DNA of 64,000 nucleotides from Legionella sp. (GTDB lineage Bacteria; Pseudomonadota; Gammaproteobacteria; Legionellales; Legionellaceae). A model generated the notes under the pieces. The model saw nothing but the letters and a program-made list of their open reading frames with translations, was not told the DNA's origin and did no database searches. The stretch is from NCBI GenBank assembly GCA_031291095.1, contig JARLJR010000034.1:1-64000 (forward strand), given 5' to 3'. Below, in pieces: positions 37,085 through 46,266 of the stretch. Within the stretch, counting starts at the first letter, position 1, and each line of letters begins with the position of its first letter. The position numbers and the translations under genes are program-made.

Positions 37085-39274
37085 ATGAGCATTGCTGCAC
37101 TTCTCAATGGCCTAAATGAACGACAACGCGAAGCGGTTTCGGCACCGCTTGGTAATACTTTGGTTTTGGCTGGAGCAGGTAGTGGTAAAACGAAGGTTTT
37201 AGTGAGCCGTATCGCTTGGTTGATTGAGAAAGAACAGCTTTCACCCCATAGTATTCTTGCGGTAACGTTCACCAATAAAGCAGCTGGTGAAATGCGGGCG
37301 CGGCTTAACAACATGCTAGCAACTCCGGTGTTGGGGTTATGGGTTGGTACGTTCCATGGCTTATGTCATCGCTTATTACGTCGTCATTATAAAGAAGCGA
37401 ATTTACCTGAGCAATTTCATATTCTGGATTCAGACGATCAAGCTCGCGTAATTAAACGGGTTATCGCTGCATTAAATTTAGATGCGGAACAATGGCCAGT
37501 CAAACAAGCCCAATCCTTTATTAATGGCCGCAAAGACGAAGGCATTCGACCTCAACATGTGCACACCCTAAGTTATGGCCCTGGTAGAACCTTATTGGCG
37601 ATTTATAGTGCTTATGAACAAGCTTGTCAGACTGCAGGGGTTATTGATTTTGCCGAATTATTACTCCGAACGCATGAATTGCTGCGTGATAATCCAGATA
37701 TTTTGGCGCATTACCGACAGCGTTTTCAGGCAATCTTGGTTGATGAGTTCCAGGATACCAATACAATTCAATATGCCTGGATACGCCTTTTAGCCGGAGA
37801 AGACACGGCAGTCCTTGCAGTGGGTGATGATGATCAGTCTATTTATGGTTGGCGTGGCGCAAAGGTGGAAAATATTCAGCAATTTGCTCGTGATTTTAAA
37901 GAAACACAAGTTATTCGCCTGGAACAAAACTACCGTTCCACTTCGACTATTCTTGACGCAGCCAATGCCTTAATTACGCATAACAACTCGCGTATGGGGA
38001 AAGATTTATGGACGGCAGGCGGTGCCGGTGAAAAAATTTTAGTATTCGGTGCGTTTAATGAGTTGGAAGAGGCACGCTTTGTTAGCGAACGCATTATGAT
38101 GGAAATTAACCAAGGCGCTAGTGCCGATGAAATCGCCATTTTATATCGTTCCAACGCTCAGTCACGGGTGATTGAAGAGGCGCTCTTGCGTGCGGGTATT
38201 GCTTATCGCATCTATGGTGGTTTGCGCTTCTTTGATCGAGCAGAAGTTAAAGATACCTTAGCCTATTTACGCTTGCTGGTTAACCCAGGGGATGATACTG
38301 CATTTGAACGCGTGGTAAATTTCCCAACGCGCGGTATTGGTGAAAAAACCTTGGACGATGTACGCCTTCATGCGAAAACAAAAGAATCTTCTTTATGGCA
38401 TGCGGCTAAAGACTTACTCCAATCTGGGGCTTTACCTCAACGCGCAGGTTCCTCATTGGTTAAGTTTATTGAACTCATTGAAGAGTTACAACGTAATACA
38501 GCGGATATGGAGTTGGATGAACAATTATCCTCAGTCATTCAGATAAGCGGCTTATATGCACACTTTAGTAAGGTCAAAGGAGATAAATCAGAATCTCGTC
38601 TGGATAACTTGCAAGAATTGATCAATGCCGCGAAGCAATTCCGCTATGAGCAAGAGGAAGATGAAGAGCTGCCTTTAGTTAATGCCTTCTTGGCACATGC
38701 TTCTTTAGAGGCAGGGGAAATGCAGGCAGATGATCATGAACGTTCAGTCCATTTAATGACTTTGCATGCTGCTAAAGGTCTGGAATTCCCTACCGTATTT
38801 TTAGTCGGTTTGGAGGAGGGCGTATTTCCAGGAAAACAATCCATGGAAGAGCCTGGGCGCTTAGAAGAGGAACGTCGCTTATGTTATGTCGGCATGACTC
38901 GGGCAATGAAAAAATTAATTGTGTCTTATGCTGAGGTACGGCGACAGTATGGGCGTGAAGAGTATCACCGTCCTTCTCGATTTTTACGTGAATTGCCACA
39001 AGAATTGTTGGATGAGGTGCGGGCTAAAGCACGTTTTCAATCGCCTGCTTCTACGAGTTTTGCTCCTCGAAATAAAGAGCCGATGATTGCGAAAACCCAA
39101 GCTCAAGATGCTGGCTTACCTTTGGGACAAAGTGTATCCCATGCAAAATTTGGTCAGGGAGTTGTCCTGGCTGTTGAAGGAAGTGGGGCGCATACTCGCG
39201 TGCAGGTTAAATTTCGTGAGCATGGGGTGAAGTGGCTTGTGTTAGCGTATGCAAATTTGGTTGTAGAAGCCTAG
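37085..39274 (+). CDS. uvrD: DNA helicase II (UvrD)
   Basis: 729 residues. The superfamily 1 helicase motifs are all visible: GAGSGKT near 32, VDEFQDTN (Walker B) near 219, DDQSIYGWRGA, EQNYRS near 280, LHAAKGLEFP near 560, and YVGMTRA near 600, plus a C-terminal Tudor-like tail. It unwinds DNA in nucleotide excision and mismatch repair. Monocistronic, divergent from pip. Confidence 0.97.
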   Translation: MSIAALLNGLNERQREAVSAPLGNTLVLAGAGSGKTKVLVSRIAWLIEKEQLSPHSILAVTFTNKAAGEMRARLNNMLATPVLGLWVGTFHGLCHRLLRRHYKEANLPEQFHILDSDDQARVIKRVIAALNLDAEQWPVKQAQSFINGRKDEGIRPQHVHTLSYGPGRTLLAIYSAYEQACQTAGVIDFAELLLRTHELLRDNPDILAHYRQRFQAILVDEFQDTNTIQYAWIRLLAGEDTAVLAVGDDDQSIYGWRGAKVENIQQFARDFKETQVIRLEQNYRSTSTILDAANALITHNNSRMGKDLWTAGGAGEKILVFGAFNELEEARFVSERIMMEINQGASADEIAILYRSNAQSRVIEEALLRAGIAYRIYGGLRFFDRAEVKDTLAYLRLLVNPGDDTAFERVVNFPTRGIGEKTLDDVRLHAKTKESSLWHAAKDLLQSGALPQRAGSSLVKFIELIEELQRNTADMELDEQLSSVIQISGLYAHFSKVKGDKSESRLDNLQELINAAKQFRYEQEEDEELPLVNAFLAHASLEAGEMQADDHERSVHLMTLHAAKGLEFPTVFLVGLEEGVFPGKQSMEEPGRLEEERRLCYVGMTRAMKKLIVSYAEVRRQYGREEYHRPSRFLRELPQELLDEVRAKARFQSPASTSFAPRNKEPMIAKTQAQDAGLPLGQSVSHAKFGQGVVLAVEGSGAHTRVQVKFREHGVKWLVLAYANLVVEA

Positions 39275-39294
39275 TAGTGCATCATGTTTAAAAT

Positions 39295-39333
39295 ACCCTA
39301 GCTATTGAATTTTTTCTAAGTGAATGCTAGGGT
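39295..39333. terminator. Hairpin ACCCTAGC...GCTAGGGT
   Basis: An 8-bp perfect stem with a 23-nt loop, 20 bp after the uvrD stop and before dsbA2. Probable uvrD terminator, though the T-rich stretch is in the loop rather than after the stem. Confidence 0.45.
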
Positions 39334-39373
39334 GCCGGTTGGAAGTATATAACTATTAAATAAGGGGAATTGT

Positions 39374-40159
39374 GTGAAATTTACAAATCTATTAACAGTT
39401 GGAGCACTAACAGCATCTTTAATATCACCTGCAGTAATGGCAGATGATAATACTGCTCCTGCTATGTCTGATGCACAAAAAAAAGAAGTTGAAAAAGTTG
39501 TGCATGATTATTTAGTAGCTAACCCAGAAGTGTTATTGGAAGCATCACAAGCGCTGCAACAAAAACAACAACAGAATATGCAGCAACAAGCACAATCGGC
39601 AATTAAAGAAAATACCGATCAATTATTCATGGGTAAAACGACAATTGTTGGTAACCCAAAAGGTAATGTAACTATTGTTGAGTTTTTTGATTACCAATGC
39701 ATTCATTGCAAAAAAATGGCACCAGTTATTAGCAGCTTACTCAAAAAAGACAGTGACTTAAGAGTAATTTATAAAGAATTCCCAATTTTTGGTAAGAGCT
39801 CAGAATTAGCTTCAAAAGCAGCTTTAGCAGCTGGTATGCAAGGTAAGTACCAACAGATGCACCATGCTTTGATCAGCATTGATAAGCGCTTAAATGATAA
39901 GATGGTTATGGATGCAGCGAAGTCTATTGGTTTAGATATGAAGAAATTCAAAATTGATATGGATGGCAAAGAAGTTGCTCAAGTATTAGAAGCAAACCGC
40001 GCATTAGCTGAAAAACTACACTTGATGGGAACTCCGGCCTTTATCGTTGCTTCTACTCCAGATGGCCAATTTAAAGTAGGTACAGAGCCTTCATTCATTC
40101 CTGGTGCTGCGAGCGAAGAATCATTACAAGAGTTAATTAAGAAAGCAGCTGGCAACTAA
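39374..40159 (+). CDS. dsbA2: Periplasmic thiol-disulfide oxidoreductase DsbA2 (Com1-like)
   Basis: 261 residues. A signal peptide ends near VMADD, a Gln-rich helical N-terminal region (about 40-80; dimerisation region in L. pneumophila DsbA2) follows, then a DsbA-type thioredoxin domain with the active site CIHC near 117 and the cis-Pro motif MGTPAF near 219. In L. pneumophila DsbA2 oxidises and isomerises disulfides and is needed for Dot/Icm assembly. The start is GTG with AAGGGG upstream. Confidence 0.9.
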   Translation: MKFTNLLTVGALTASLISPAVMADDNTAPAMSDAQKKEVEKVVHDYLVANPEVLLEASQALQQKQQQNMQQQAQSAIKENTDQLFMGKTTIVGNPKGNVTIVEFFDYQCIHCKKMAPVISSLLKKDSDLRVIYKEFPIFGKSSELASKAALAAGMQGKYQQMHHALISIDKRLNDKMVMDAAKSIGLDMKKFKIDMDGKEVAQVLEANRALAEKLHLMGTPAFIVASTPDGQFKVGTEPSFIPGAASEESLQELIKKAAGN

Positions 40160-40200
40160 GCCTAAATATATAATTCCTTTTGAATTGTATGAACAGTAGT

Positions 40201-40228
40201 CCGGATTAGGCGAAGCCGTAACCCGGGT
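40201..40228. repeat. CCGGATTAGGCGAAGCCGTAACCCGGG repeat
   Basis: An imperfect hairpin, CCGG...CCGGG arms around an inner GGC-GAA-GCC. A relative, in 'cccgtatttggcgtagtcctaatgcggg', lies at 62346-62375. Repeats of this sort occur between genes in many proteobacteria. Confidence 0.55.
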
Positions 40229-40264
40229 TTGGTCTCAGTGCCACTGCGTTAAGTTAGGAGTGTC

Positions 40265-40346
40265 GTCATTGCGAACGAAGTGAAGCAACCTAGAGTTCGT
40301 GCTCCATACCCCTGGGTTGCTTCGTCACTACGTTCCTCGCAATGAC
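40265..40346. repeat. Interspersed inverted-repeat element, family B (copy 3)
   Basis: GTCATTGCG at the left end and CGCAATGAC at the right end form perfect 9-bp terminal inverted repeats. Inner blocks 'gaagcaacc' and 'gggttgcttcgtcactacgttcc' also pair, so the whole element can fold into a long hairpin. It is the best preserved of the three copies. Confidence 0.8.
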
Positions 40347-40480
40347 GAAGCATCAGCAGGCTTCTCTAACTTCATAGCAGTGGTTCTCAGTGCCTGTCAT
40401 TCCTCCATAGGCTGGGATACAGTTCATATTTCGTATATTCTGCGTTAAAATAATCACCATCGCTTTTTTTTGAGATTTTC

Positions 40481-41377
40481 ATGACAAAACCAACTACATT
40501 TCAGGATATTATTCTCACCCTGCAACAATATTGGGCGGCCCAAGGATGCGTTATATTGCAACCCTTTGATATGGAGGTAGGTGCTGGTACTTTTCATCCG
40601 GCAACGTTTTTACGCGCAATAGGGCCAGAGCCTTGGTATGCTGCATACGTTCAGCCTTCAAGAAGACCTACAGATGGTCGTTATGGGGATAATCCGAATA
40701 GGGTACAGCATTACTACCAATTTCAGGTCGTGCTAAAGCCATCTCCTTTAGATATCCAAGAAAAATATTTGGATTCGTTGCGTGCTTTGGGTGTAGACCC
40801 TTTAGCTGATGATATTCGTTTTGTTGAAGACAACTGGGAATCACCTACTTTAGGGGCATGGGGCCTAGGTTGGGAAGTATGGCAAAATGGTATGGAAGTA
40901 TCTCAATTTACTTATTTCCAACAAGCCGGAGGCTTGCCTTGTAAGCCTGTGACCGGTGAGTTAACTTATGGCCTTGAACGGCTGGCAATGTATATTCTTG
41001 GCGTGGATAACTTATTTGATTTGCCATGGAGCAATACGGCAAATGGCATGGTGACCTATGGGAATGTGTTCCATCAAAACGAAGTAGAAATGTCTGCTTA
41101 TAATTTTGAGCATGCCAATGTGGACGAGTTATTTAAGCAATTCGATTATTATGAAGGTGAGGCGCAAAAGTTGATCGCGCTGCAATTACCACTTCCTGCA
41201 TATGAAATGGTGATTAAGGCATCTCACTCTTTTAATCTTCTTGATGCACGTAAAGCGATTTCCGTTACTGAAAGACAACGTTATATCTTACGTGTACGAC
41301 AATTATCAAGAGCAGTGGCGCAAGCTTATTATGAAGCACGCGAAGCATTGGGCTTTCCTATGGCAAAAGGTGTGTAA
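40481..41377 (+). CDS. glyQ: Glycyl-tRNA synthetase alpha subunit
   Basis: 298 residues, the usual length. Class II catalytic-core features: [12 protein letters not shown] at the N-terminus, [15 protein letters not shown] near 28, and the motif region [11 protein letters not shown] near 150. With GlyS it forms the alpha2-beta2 enzyme that charges tRNA-Gly. Its stop overlaps the glyS start in TAATG. Confidence 0.97.
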   Translation: MTKPTTFQDIILTLQQYWAAQGCVILQPFDMEVGAGTFHPATFLRAIGPEPWYAAYVQPSRRPTDGRYGDNPNRVQHYYQFQVVLKPSPLDIQEKYLDSLRALGVDPLADDIRFVEDNWESPTLGAWGLGWEVWQNGMEVSQFTYFQQAGGLPCKPVTGELTYGLERLAMYILGVDNLFDLPWSNTANGMVTYGNVFHQNEVEMSAYNFEHANVDELFKQFDYYEGEAQKLIALQLPLPAYEMVIKASHSFNLLDARKAISVTERQRYILRVRQLSRAVAQAYYEAREALGFPMAKGV

Positions 41378-43452
41378 TGGTCAATGATTTTATATTTGAA
41401 TTAGGTTGTGAAGAACTTCCTTCTGGCTCCGTTTGGCCTTTGGCAGACGAGTTTGCAAATCAGTTATTAGCGGCTTTAGATAAAGCGCAATTAAGTTATG
41501 GGCAGGTAAAACGTTTTGCTACTCCTCGACGTATCGCTCTGGTTATCCACGAGTTACAAGCAGAACAAAAAAGCCAACTGGTAGTTCGGCGTGGTCCAGC
41601 GGTGGCTGCTGCTTATGACAAAGAAGGAAAGCCAGCTCCAGCATTACTTGGTTTTGCTAAATCATGTGGTGTTGAGTTAGAGCAACTTTCTCGTATCGCT
41701 ACGGATAAAGGTGATTGGATTATCTATGAAAGTATGAGCGATGGAAAAAAGACAACAGAATTATTACCAGGCTTAGTAAGCCAAGCTTTGGCCGCATTGC
41801 CTATCGCAAAGCCCATGCGTTGGGGCGATGGTGATGATGAGTTTGCTCGTCCTGTGCACTGGGCTGTCATGCTTTATGGTGATAAGGTAATTGATCACCA
41901 ACTATTAGGCATTAAGACGGGTCGTCATAGTAGAGGACATCGTTTTCATCATCCACAGCCAATAGAAATTACCTCAGCAAAAAGCTATGAAGCACAAATG
42001 AAAGAGGGATTGGTTCTTGCTGATTTCACACTTAGAAAACAAGTGATCAAAGAGCAAATTGAAAAACTGGCTGCTGGCCGGCAAGCTACTGTGGTAATGC
42101 CTGATGATTTATTGGATGAGGTTACATCCATTGTTGAATGGCCCCAGGCTTTAATGGCAAATTTTGAAGAAGAGTTTCTTGAGGTTCCGGCGGAATCATT
42201 AATTGCTTCCATGCAATCGCATCAGAAGTGTTTTGCTTTAAAAGATCAGCAAGGAAGATTATTACCTCATTTTATCACCGTTTCTAACATTGCGAGCACG
42301 AACCCACAGCAAGTTATTTCAGGTAACGAAAAAGTAATGCGTGCCCGTTTAAGTGATGCCGCGTTTTTCTTTAGACAAGATAAAAAACAACCCCTAAGTA
42401 CTCATATCGTAGCTACTGAGCAGGTCGTGTTTCAGGCTAAGCTGGGTAGTCTGCAGGATAAGGCTTTGCGTGTTAAATTGATGATGAGTTATTTAAGTCC
42501 GGCATTGGATTTGTCTTTAGATCAGGCTGAGCGTGCAGCGGAGTTAAGTAAATGTGATTTATTAACGGGTATGGTAGGTGAGTTCCCCGAGTTACAAGGG
42601 TTAATGGGATACTATTATGCTTTGCATGATGGCGAAAACCCAGCGGTAGCTCAAGCACTAAATGAGCAGTACATGCCACGTTTTGCTGCGGATACCTTAC
42701 CTGAGTCTACTCTTGGTTTGGCCTTATCATTAGCTGATCGCATCGATTCGTTAGTAGGGATTTTTGCAATTGGACAAAAACCCTCTGGAGTAAAAGATCC
42801 ATTTAAATTAAGACGCCATGCTTTAGCTGTTGTACGTTTATTAATTGCAACTCCTGCTCCTTTAAGTTTAAACACGTTAATTGAGCAAGCAGTGGTACAT
42901 TATGGAAATGTGATAACCATTGATCCGAATTTAATTCATGAGTTAAAAACATTTATTCTTGAGCGTTTACAATCGTATTATCAAGCTCAGGGTTCAGGTG
43001 TTGATTTAGTTCATGCAGTACGTGCTCGTCAAGATGATTGGTTATATGATTTGGACAAGCGTTTACAGGCATTGCAAACGTTTATTAGCCTTCCTGAGGC
43101 AGCTTCACTTTCAGCTGCATGTAAGCGTGTAAATAACTTATTGAATCATGCTGGAGAAGATACACTGGTAGCTACGATTAATGAGTCTTTACTGGAAGAG
43201 GGGGCTGAACAGTCTTTATTTAGCCATATTAATCAAATTAAACAAGCTGTAGAGCCTTTATATGTGTCTGCTGATTATGGTGCGCTGTTGAAGTTACTGG
43301 CAAGTCTTAAAGAACCTGTAGATGCATTTTTTGATAAAGTGATGGTTATGGTAGACGATGAGGCAATCAAGGCGAATCGTTTGGCACTGTTAGCTAGCTT
43401 ACAAAAGTTACTGCAGGGCGTTGCTGATATTTCTTTACTACAGCTCGCATGA
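41377..43452 (+). CDS. glyS: Glycyl-tRNA synthetase beta subunit
   Basis: 691 residues, full length. Signatures: FELGCEELPSG at the N-terminus, FATPRRIAL near 47, MRWGDGDDEFARPVHW near 148, and the HD-like DLLTGMVGEFPELQG near 395. It provides tRNA recognition for the GlyQS enzyme. It overlaps glyQ and rsmJ, so the three are one operon. Confidence 0.97.
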   Translation: MVNDFIFELGCEELPSGSVWPLADEFANQLLAALDKAQLSYGQVKRFATPRRIALVIHELQAEQKSQLVVRRGPAVAAAYDKEGKPAPALLGFAKSCGVELEQLSRIATDKGDWIIYESMSDGKKTTELLPGLVSQALAALPIAKPMRWGDGDDEFARPVHWAVMLYGDKVIDHQLLGIKTGRHSRGHRFHHPQPIEITSAKSYEAQMKEGLVLADFTLRKQVIKEQIEKLAAGRQATVVMPDDLLDEVTSIVEWPQALMANFEEEFLEVPAESLIASMQSHQKCFALKDQQGRLLPHFITVSNIASTNPQQVISGNEKVMRARLSDAAFFFRQDKKQPLSTHIVATEQVVFQAKLGSLQDKALRVKLMMSYLSPALDLSLDQAERAAELSKCDLLTGMVGEFPELQGLMGYYYALHDGENPAVAQALNEQYMPRFAADTLPESTLGLALSLADRIDSLVGIFAIGQKPSGVKDPFKLRRHALAVVRLLIATPAPLSLNTLIEQAVVHYGNVITIDPNLIHELKTFILERLQSYYQAQGSGVDLVHAVRARQDDWLYDLDKRLQALQTFISLPEAASLSAACKRVNNLLNHAGEDTLVATINESLLEEGAEQSLFSHINQIKQAVEPLYVSADYGALLKLLASLKEPVDAFFDKVMVMVDDEAIKANRLALLASLQKLLQGVADISLLQLA

Positions 43453-44165
43453 TTACTGTTTCTGCAGTAGGTTATGCTCATGACAGCTTGCATGACCAAG
43501 CTTTAGTCTTAGCAGAACAGTTGCATTTTGATTTAGACAAGGATGCGAATCCTTGTCTTTTTCTTAGTGAAGAAGGTCTTGCTTTAAAAATGCATCGTTT
43601 CTCATTGCTTTCTCCTGATTTTCATGCGGCCCATTGGATGAAACGTCGGCAAGAGGGGAAAAAACAGGGATTAGTTCGGGCATGTAAGCCGGCACCGGGC
43701 TTAAAGATTATCGATGCCACTGCGGGTTGGGGGCGTGATGCAGCTGTTTTGGCAAGTTTTGGTGCTGAAGTACTGATGTTAGAGCGGCATCCGGTTATGG
43801 CCGCTTTGCTGGCAGATGCTTTATCTCGTCAAGAAGATCATGATAAACAGCAATTACAATTGTCATTGCAAGCATGTGATACTATGGCTTTTTTAAAGCA
43901 GTTACCGGGAGCGGAATATCCTGATATTATTTACATTGACCCGATGCATCCTGAACGCAGCAAATCCGCTTTAGTTAAAAAAGACATGCAAGCCTTACAG
44001 CAAATGATAGGTGCTGATGAGGATGCATTGAAGTTAATCGAAACAGCCATTACCCGTGTAAAGCAAAGAGTAGTGGTGAAATGGCCGCAAAAAATAAAGC
44101 CATTGTTACCTGCCAATGTAAGTATAGAAGGCAAAACCGTGCGATTTGATATTTATACGCCTTAA
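43449..44165 (+). CDS. rsmJ: 16S rRNA (guanine-1516-N2)-methyltransferase RsmJ
   Basis: 238 residues. The SAM-binding motif is DATAGWGRDAAVLASFG near 91, followed by MLERHP and the catalytic-region YIDPMHPER near 160, all typical of RsmJ (YhiQ). It methylates G1516 of small-subunit rRNA. The ATG overlaps the glyS stop by 4 bp, tying a translation-quality enzyme to glyQS expression. Confidence 0.92.
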   Translation: MITVSAVGYAHDSLHDQALVLAEQLHFDLDKDANPCLFLSEEGLALKMHRFSLLSPDFHAAHWMKRRQEGKKQGLVRACKPAPGLKIIDATAGWGRDAAVLASFGAEVLMLERHPVMAALLADALSRQEDHDKQQLQLSLQACDTMAFLKQLPGAEYPDIIYIDPMHPERSKSALVKKDMQALQQMIGADEDALKLIETAITRVKQRVVVKWPQKIKPLLPANVSIEGKTVRFDIYTP

Positions 44166-44266
44166 GGCACTAAACAGCTACCAGGATATGTGAATTTCTT
44201 TATTGAGTATTGAGGTAGGGGATAGGAGCCTGAGTTAAACTAACTTAGCCTAACCCAGGTTTAAAA

Positions 44267-44440
44267 TTAGCCGAATTCTGCCAGTTCTTCTCTTAAGAGT
44301 TTTTCTTCCTGTAACTCCTCTATTTTACGTCTGCGTTCTAGCTTTGTAGAGGGGTTTGCTTCAGTAGCGATTGTAGCGCTGGCGCTATAATCTTCCAGTT
44401 CATTTTCTTCTTCATCAAAACCACGAGCACTCATAGCCAT
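44267..44440 (-). CDS. Small charged protein, PA3496-like
   Basis: A 57-residue protein read from ATG 44440, which has AAAGGAG 2-9 nt upstream. It starts MAMSARGFDEEENELEDY and ends in a highly charged helix, KLERRRKIEELQEEKLLREELAEF. This RGxDEE...RRKIEE...EEKxLREEL layout matches a widespread gammaproteobacterial family (PA3496-type, proposed to affect the envelope). A second ATG lies 6 bp in. It is convergent with rsmJ and lies upstream of the 46105 gene in the same orientation. Confidence 0.75.
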   Translation of the reverse strand: MAMSARGFDEEENELEDYSASATIATEANPSTKLERRRKIEELQEEKLLREELAEFG

Positions 44441-44524
44441 CTCCTTTTAGCCTTAACCCGTTATTTTCGCCTATAAAATAACAGAATTAAGGCTTAAGGA
44501 ACAGTGAAATTTTTTGAACAGCCT

Positions 44525-46105
44525 CTAGTGACTCAAAGTTCGAGTATCATCATGATCAGATACTGGCGTAACGCCCACCTCAACTTCTCTTGCTTTACGT
44601 TTTAAATCTTGTAACTCACCTTTAATTGATTCAAGATTTCCAGGTGAATCATTAAGTTTCTTCTCCATTCCTTTTTTAATTACTTCATCTAGCCCTGCAC
44701 GAGTGTCGGCTGACTGCTTGATAACGGTCTCATATTTCGCTCGTTTACTTTTATCTGGATTCCTGTCGTCATAATAGAGACTTGAAATGGCTTGATTCGC
44801 CGGTTTGCCATCTTTTTCTTCAGGTGTATGGGTATAAAGAACACCATTAACTTTGATATTTATTTTATCAGGTGGAAAACCACTTTTTAGACAGGCTTCA
44901 AAAGCTTGACGTCCTCTTTCTTGGGCAATTTTTTCATTTTTAAACGTAAGTGACATGGTAATGGTTTCTGAGCCAGAAGCTCGGATCGCTTGTGCCATTG
45001 TTTCCATGTCTTTTTTATGATGATCATTAAAATAGTAACGAGGATTAGTAAACTTCATCCCCATATCTAATGAATAGGATACATTACCATCTTTATCTTT
45101 ATTGGGTGTGATTACACCACCACCAAGGCGTTGAATGAACGTCAACTGATCAAGGTTGACGCAGGTTATGTCGGCTCTATCTTCAGAGATGTCTACTATA
45201 ACATTTTCTGCACCTGCGCGATTCTCTTCAGCAAGACGTGCGATCATTGCTTGCATTTTAGGATCATTCTTATTTAAATCAGCCATAAATAAGAATGCTT
45301 TTAGCTGTTGTTCGGCGGCCTTATGCAGGTCAGTTTTTGCCTGTTTAACATCGTTGTTAAACCCTTCTAATTGTTTTTTATGAGCACTTTCTAAATCTTT
45401 GCGCATACTTTCTTTAACAGCGTTTAGAGCCTCCGCATTTTCCTCTTCATCATCAGGAAGATCGAGTGCTGTTGTAAGATTAGCTTGAAAATCCTCATCT
45501 TCAAATAGTGCTTCTAGTTGATCAATTTCACTTTCTTGCTGTTCCTCAAGGGCAGTGAGGGCATTATTAGTAACTTCTTCCAATAGCCCATTTACCTCTT
45601 GCACATGAAATTTTTTGGGGCCGGCTAATAATTGTTGGAATGCTGCCATTGATTCATTGTATTCTTTTTGAGCCCCTTCTTTAAGAGCTTCGCCGCTTAA
45701 TATTTCATTTAGCTCTTTTTTGACTGCTTTAATCGCATCTTTTTTATCAGGATCGGCATCACTTAATTTTTCATGAATGAGGGCGCCGTCAGGGGTTTTG
45801 GCCTCTTTTAGCTTCAAAACATCATCCACTCGGTTAGCAACAAATTTGTCAACAGCATCTGTAGCCAGTTTGGCATTTGTTCCTAGGCCAATGCTGGGTA
45901 GATAGCCTAGATATTCATTGGAAACTTGTTGCATTGACTGGGGGCTAAATCGTGGATAGGCGACTCGATCGCCAATAATTTTATTTAAGAGGCCACGCTC
46001 TTCAGGTTTTACAGGGTTTTGGTCTGGGCCACCAAACAAAGGAGCTGATGGAGTTAGCTTATTTCGTAGGGCATTTGCGACACGATTGAAAAAACCAGTA
46101 GCCAT
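44525..46105 (-). CDS. Candidate Dot/Icm effector with acidic coiled coil
   Basis: 526 residues, soluble, no signal peptide. A long helical, very acidic region (about 165-290; EEQQESEIDQLEALFEDED) is predicted coiled coil. The C-terminal part (about 315-450) is mixed alpha/beta with RADITCVNLDQLTFIQRLGGG and a phrase YYFNDHHKKDMETMAQAI. The tail is polar (SDHDDTRTLSH). No enzyme family is recognised. A well-formed PmrA-like tandem box and -10 stand upstream, the strongest reason to call it an effector. Confidence 0.68.
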   Translation of the reverse strand: MATGFFNRVANALRNKLTPSAPLFGGPDQNPVKPEERGLLNKIIGDRVAYPRFSPQSMQQVSNEYLGYLPSIGLGTNAKLATDAVDKFVANRVDDVLKLKEAKTPDGALIHEKLSDADPDKKDAIKAVKKELNEILSGEALKEGAQKEYNESMAAFQQLLAGPKKFHVQEVNGLLEEVTNNALTALEEQQESEIDQLEALFEDEDFQANLTTALDLPDDEEENAEALNAVKESMRKDLESAHKKQLEGFNNDVKQAKTDLHKAAEQQLKAFLFMADLNKNDPKMQAMIARLAEENRAGAENVIVDISEDRADITCVNLDQLTFIQRLGGGVITPNKDKDGNVSYSLDMGMKFTNPRYYFNDHHKKDMETMAQAIRASGSETITMSLTFKNEKIAQERGRQAFEACLKSGFPPDKINIKVNGVLYTHTPEEKDGKPANQAISSLYYDDRNPDKSKRAKYETVIKQSADTRAGLDEVIKKGMEKKLNDSPGNLESIKGELQDLKRKAREVEVGVTPVSDHDDTRTLSH

Positions 46106-46137
46106 AATCTGATACCTCTATACTTGATATTAAACTA

Positions 46138-46171
46138 AGTATAACACTTTTTTTATTAAGGTAGGATTAAG
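46138..46171 (-). promoter_or_regulatory. PmrA-like tandem box and -10 for the 46105 gene
   Basis: Read on the minus strand: CTTAAT (46171-46166) and CTTAAT (46160-46155), 11 bp apart start to start, then TATACT (46143-46138) as -10, 8 nt after the second 9-bp half-site. Half-site spacing and distance to the -10 are the same as at 25252-25284. Confidence 0.7.
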
Positions 46172-46224
46172 ATAGTTTAGAAATTATAGGGTTAGATGTA
46201 GTTATATAAAGGATTTAATTTGGT

Positions 46225-46252
46225 GTAACCTGGCTGCAGGCAATCAGGTTAC
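46225..46252. terminator. Imperfect hairpin GTAACCTGGCTG...CAATCAGGTTAC
   Basis: A 12-bp stem with two mismatched positions just beyond the metQ stop. It belongs to the GTAGCCTGG hairpin type also seen at 27156 and 34594. Probable metNIQ terminator. Confidence 0.6.
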
Positions 46253-46266
46253 GTTCCTGCTTTGTT

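Larger units (their letters stand above)
40160..40480. other. 321-bp intergenic region between dsbA2 and glyQ
   Basis: No supported gene. Most of it is repeat: a 'ccggattaggcgaagccgtaacccggg' element at 40201-40228 and a family B element at 40265-40346. The last 90 bp carry the glyQ leader; no clear riboswitch or T-box-like structure was seen. Confidence 0.6.

Noticed and set aside
36976-37314. 112-residue frame opposite the uvrD start
   Set aside because: Antisense to the conserved P-loop region of uvrD.
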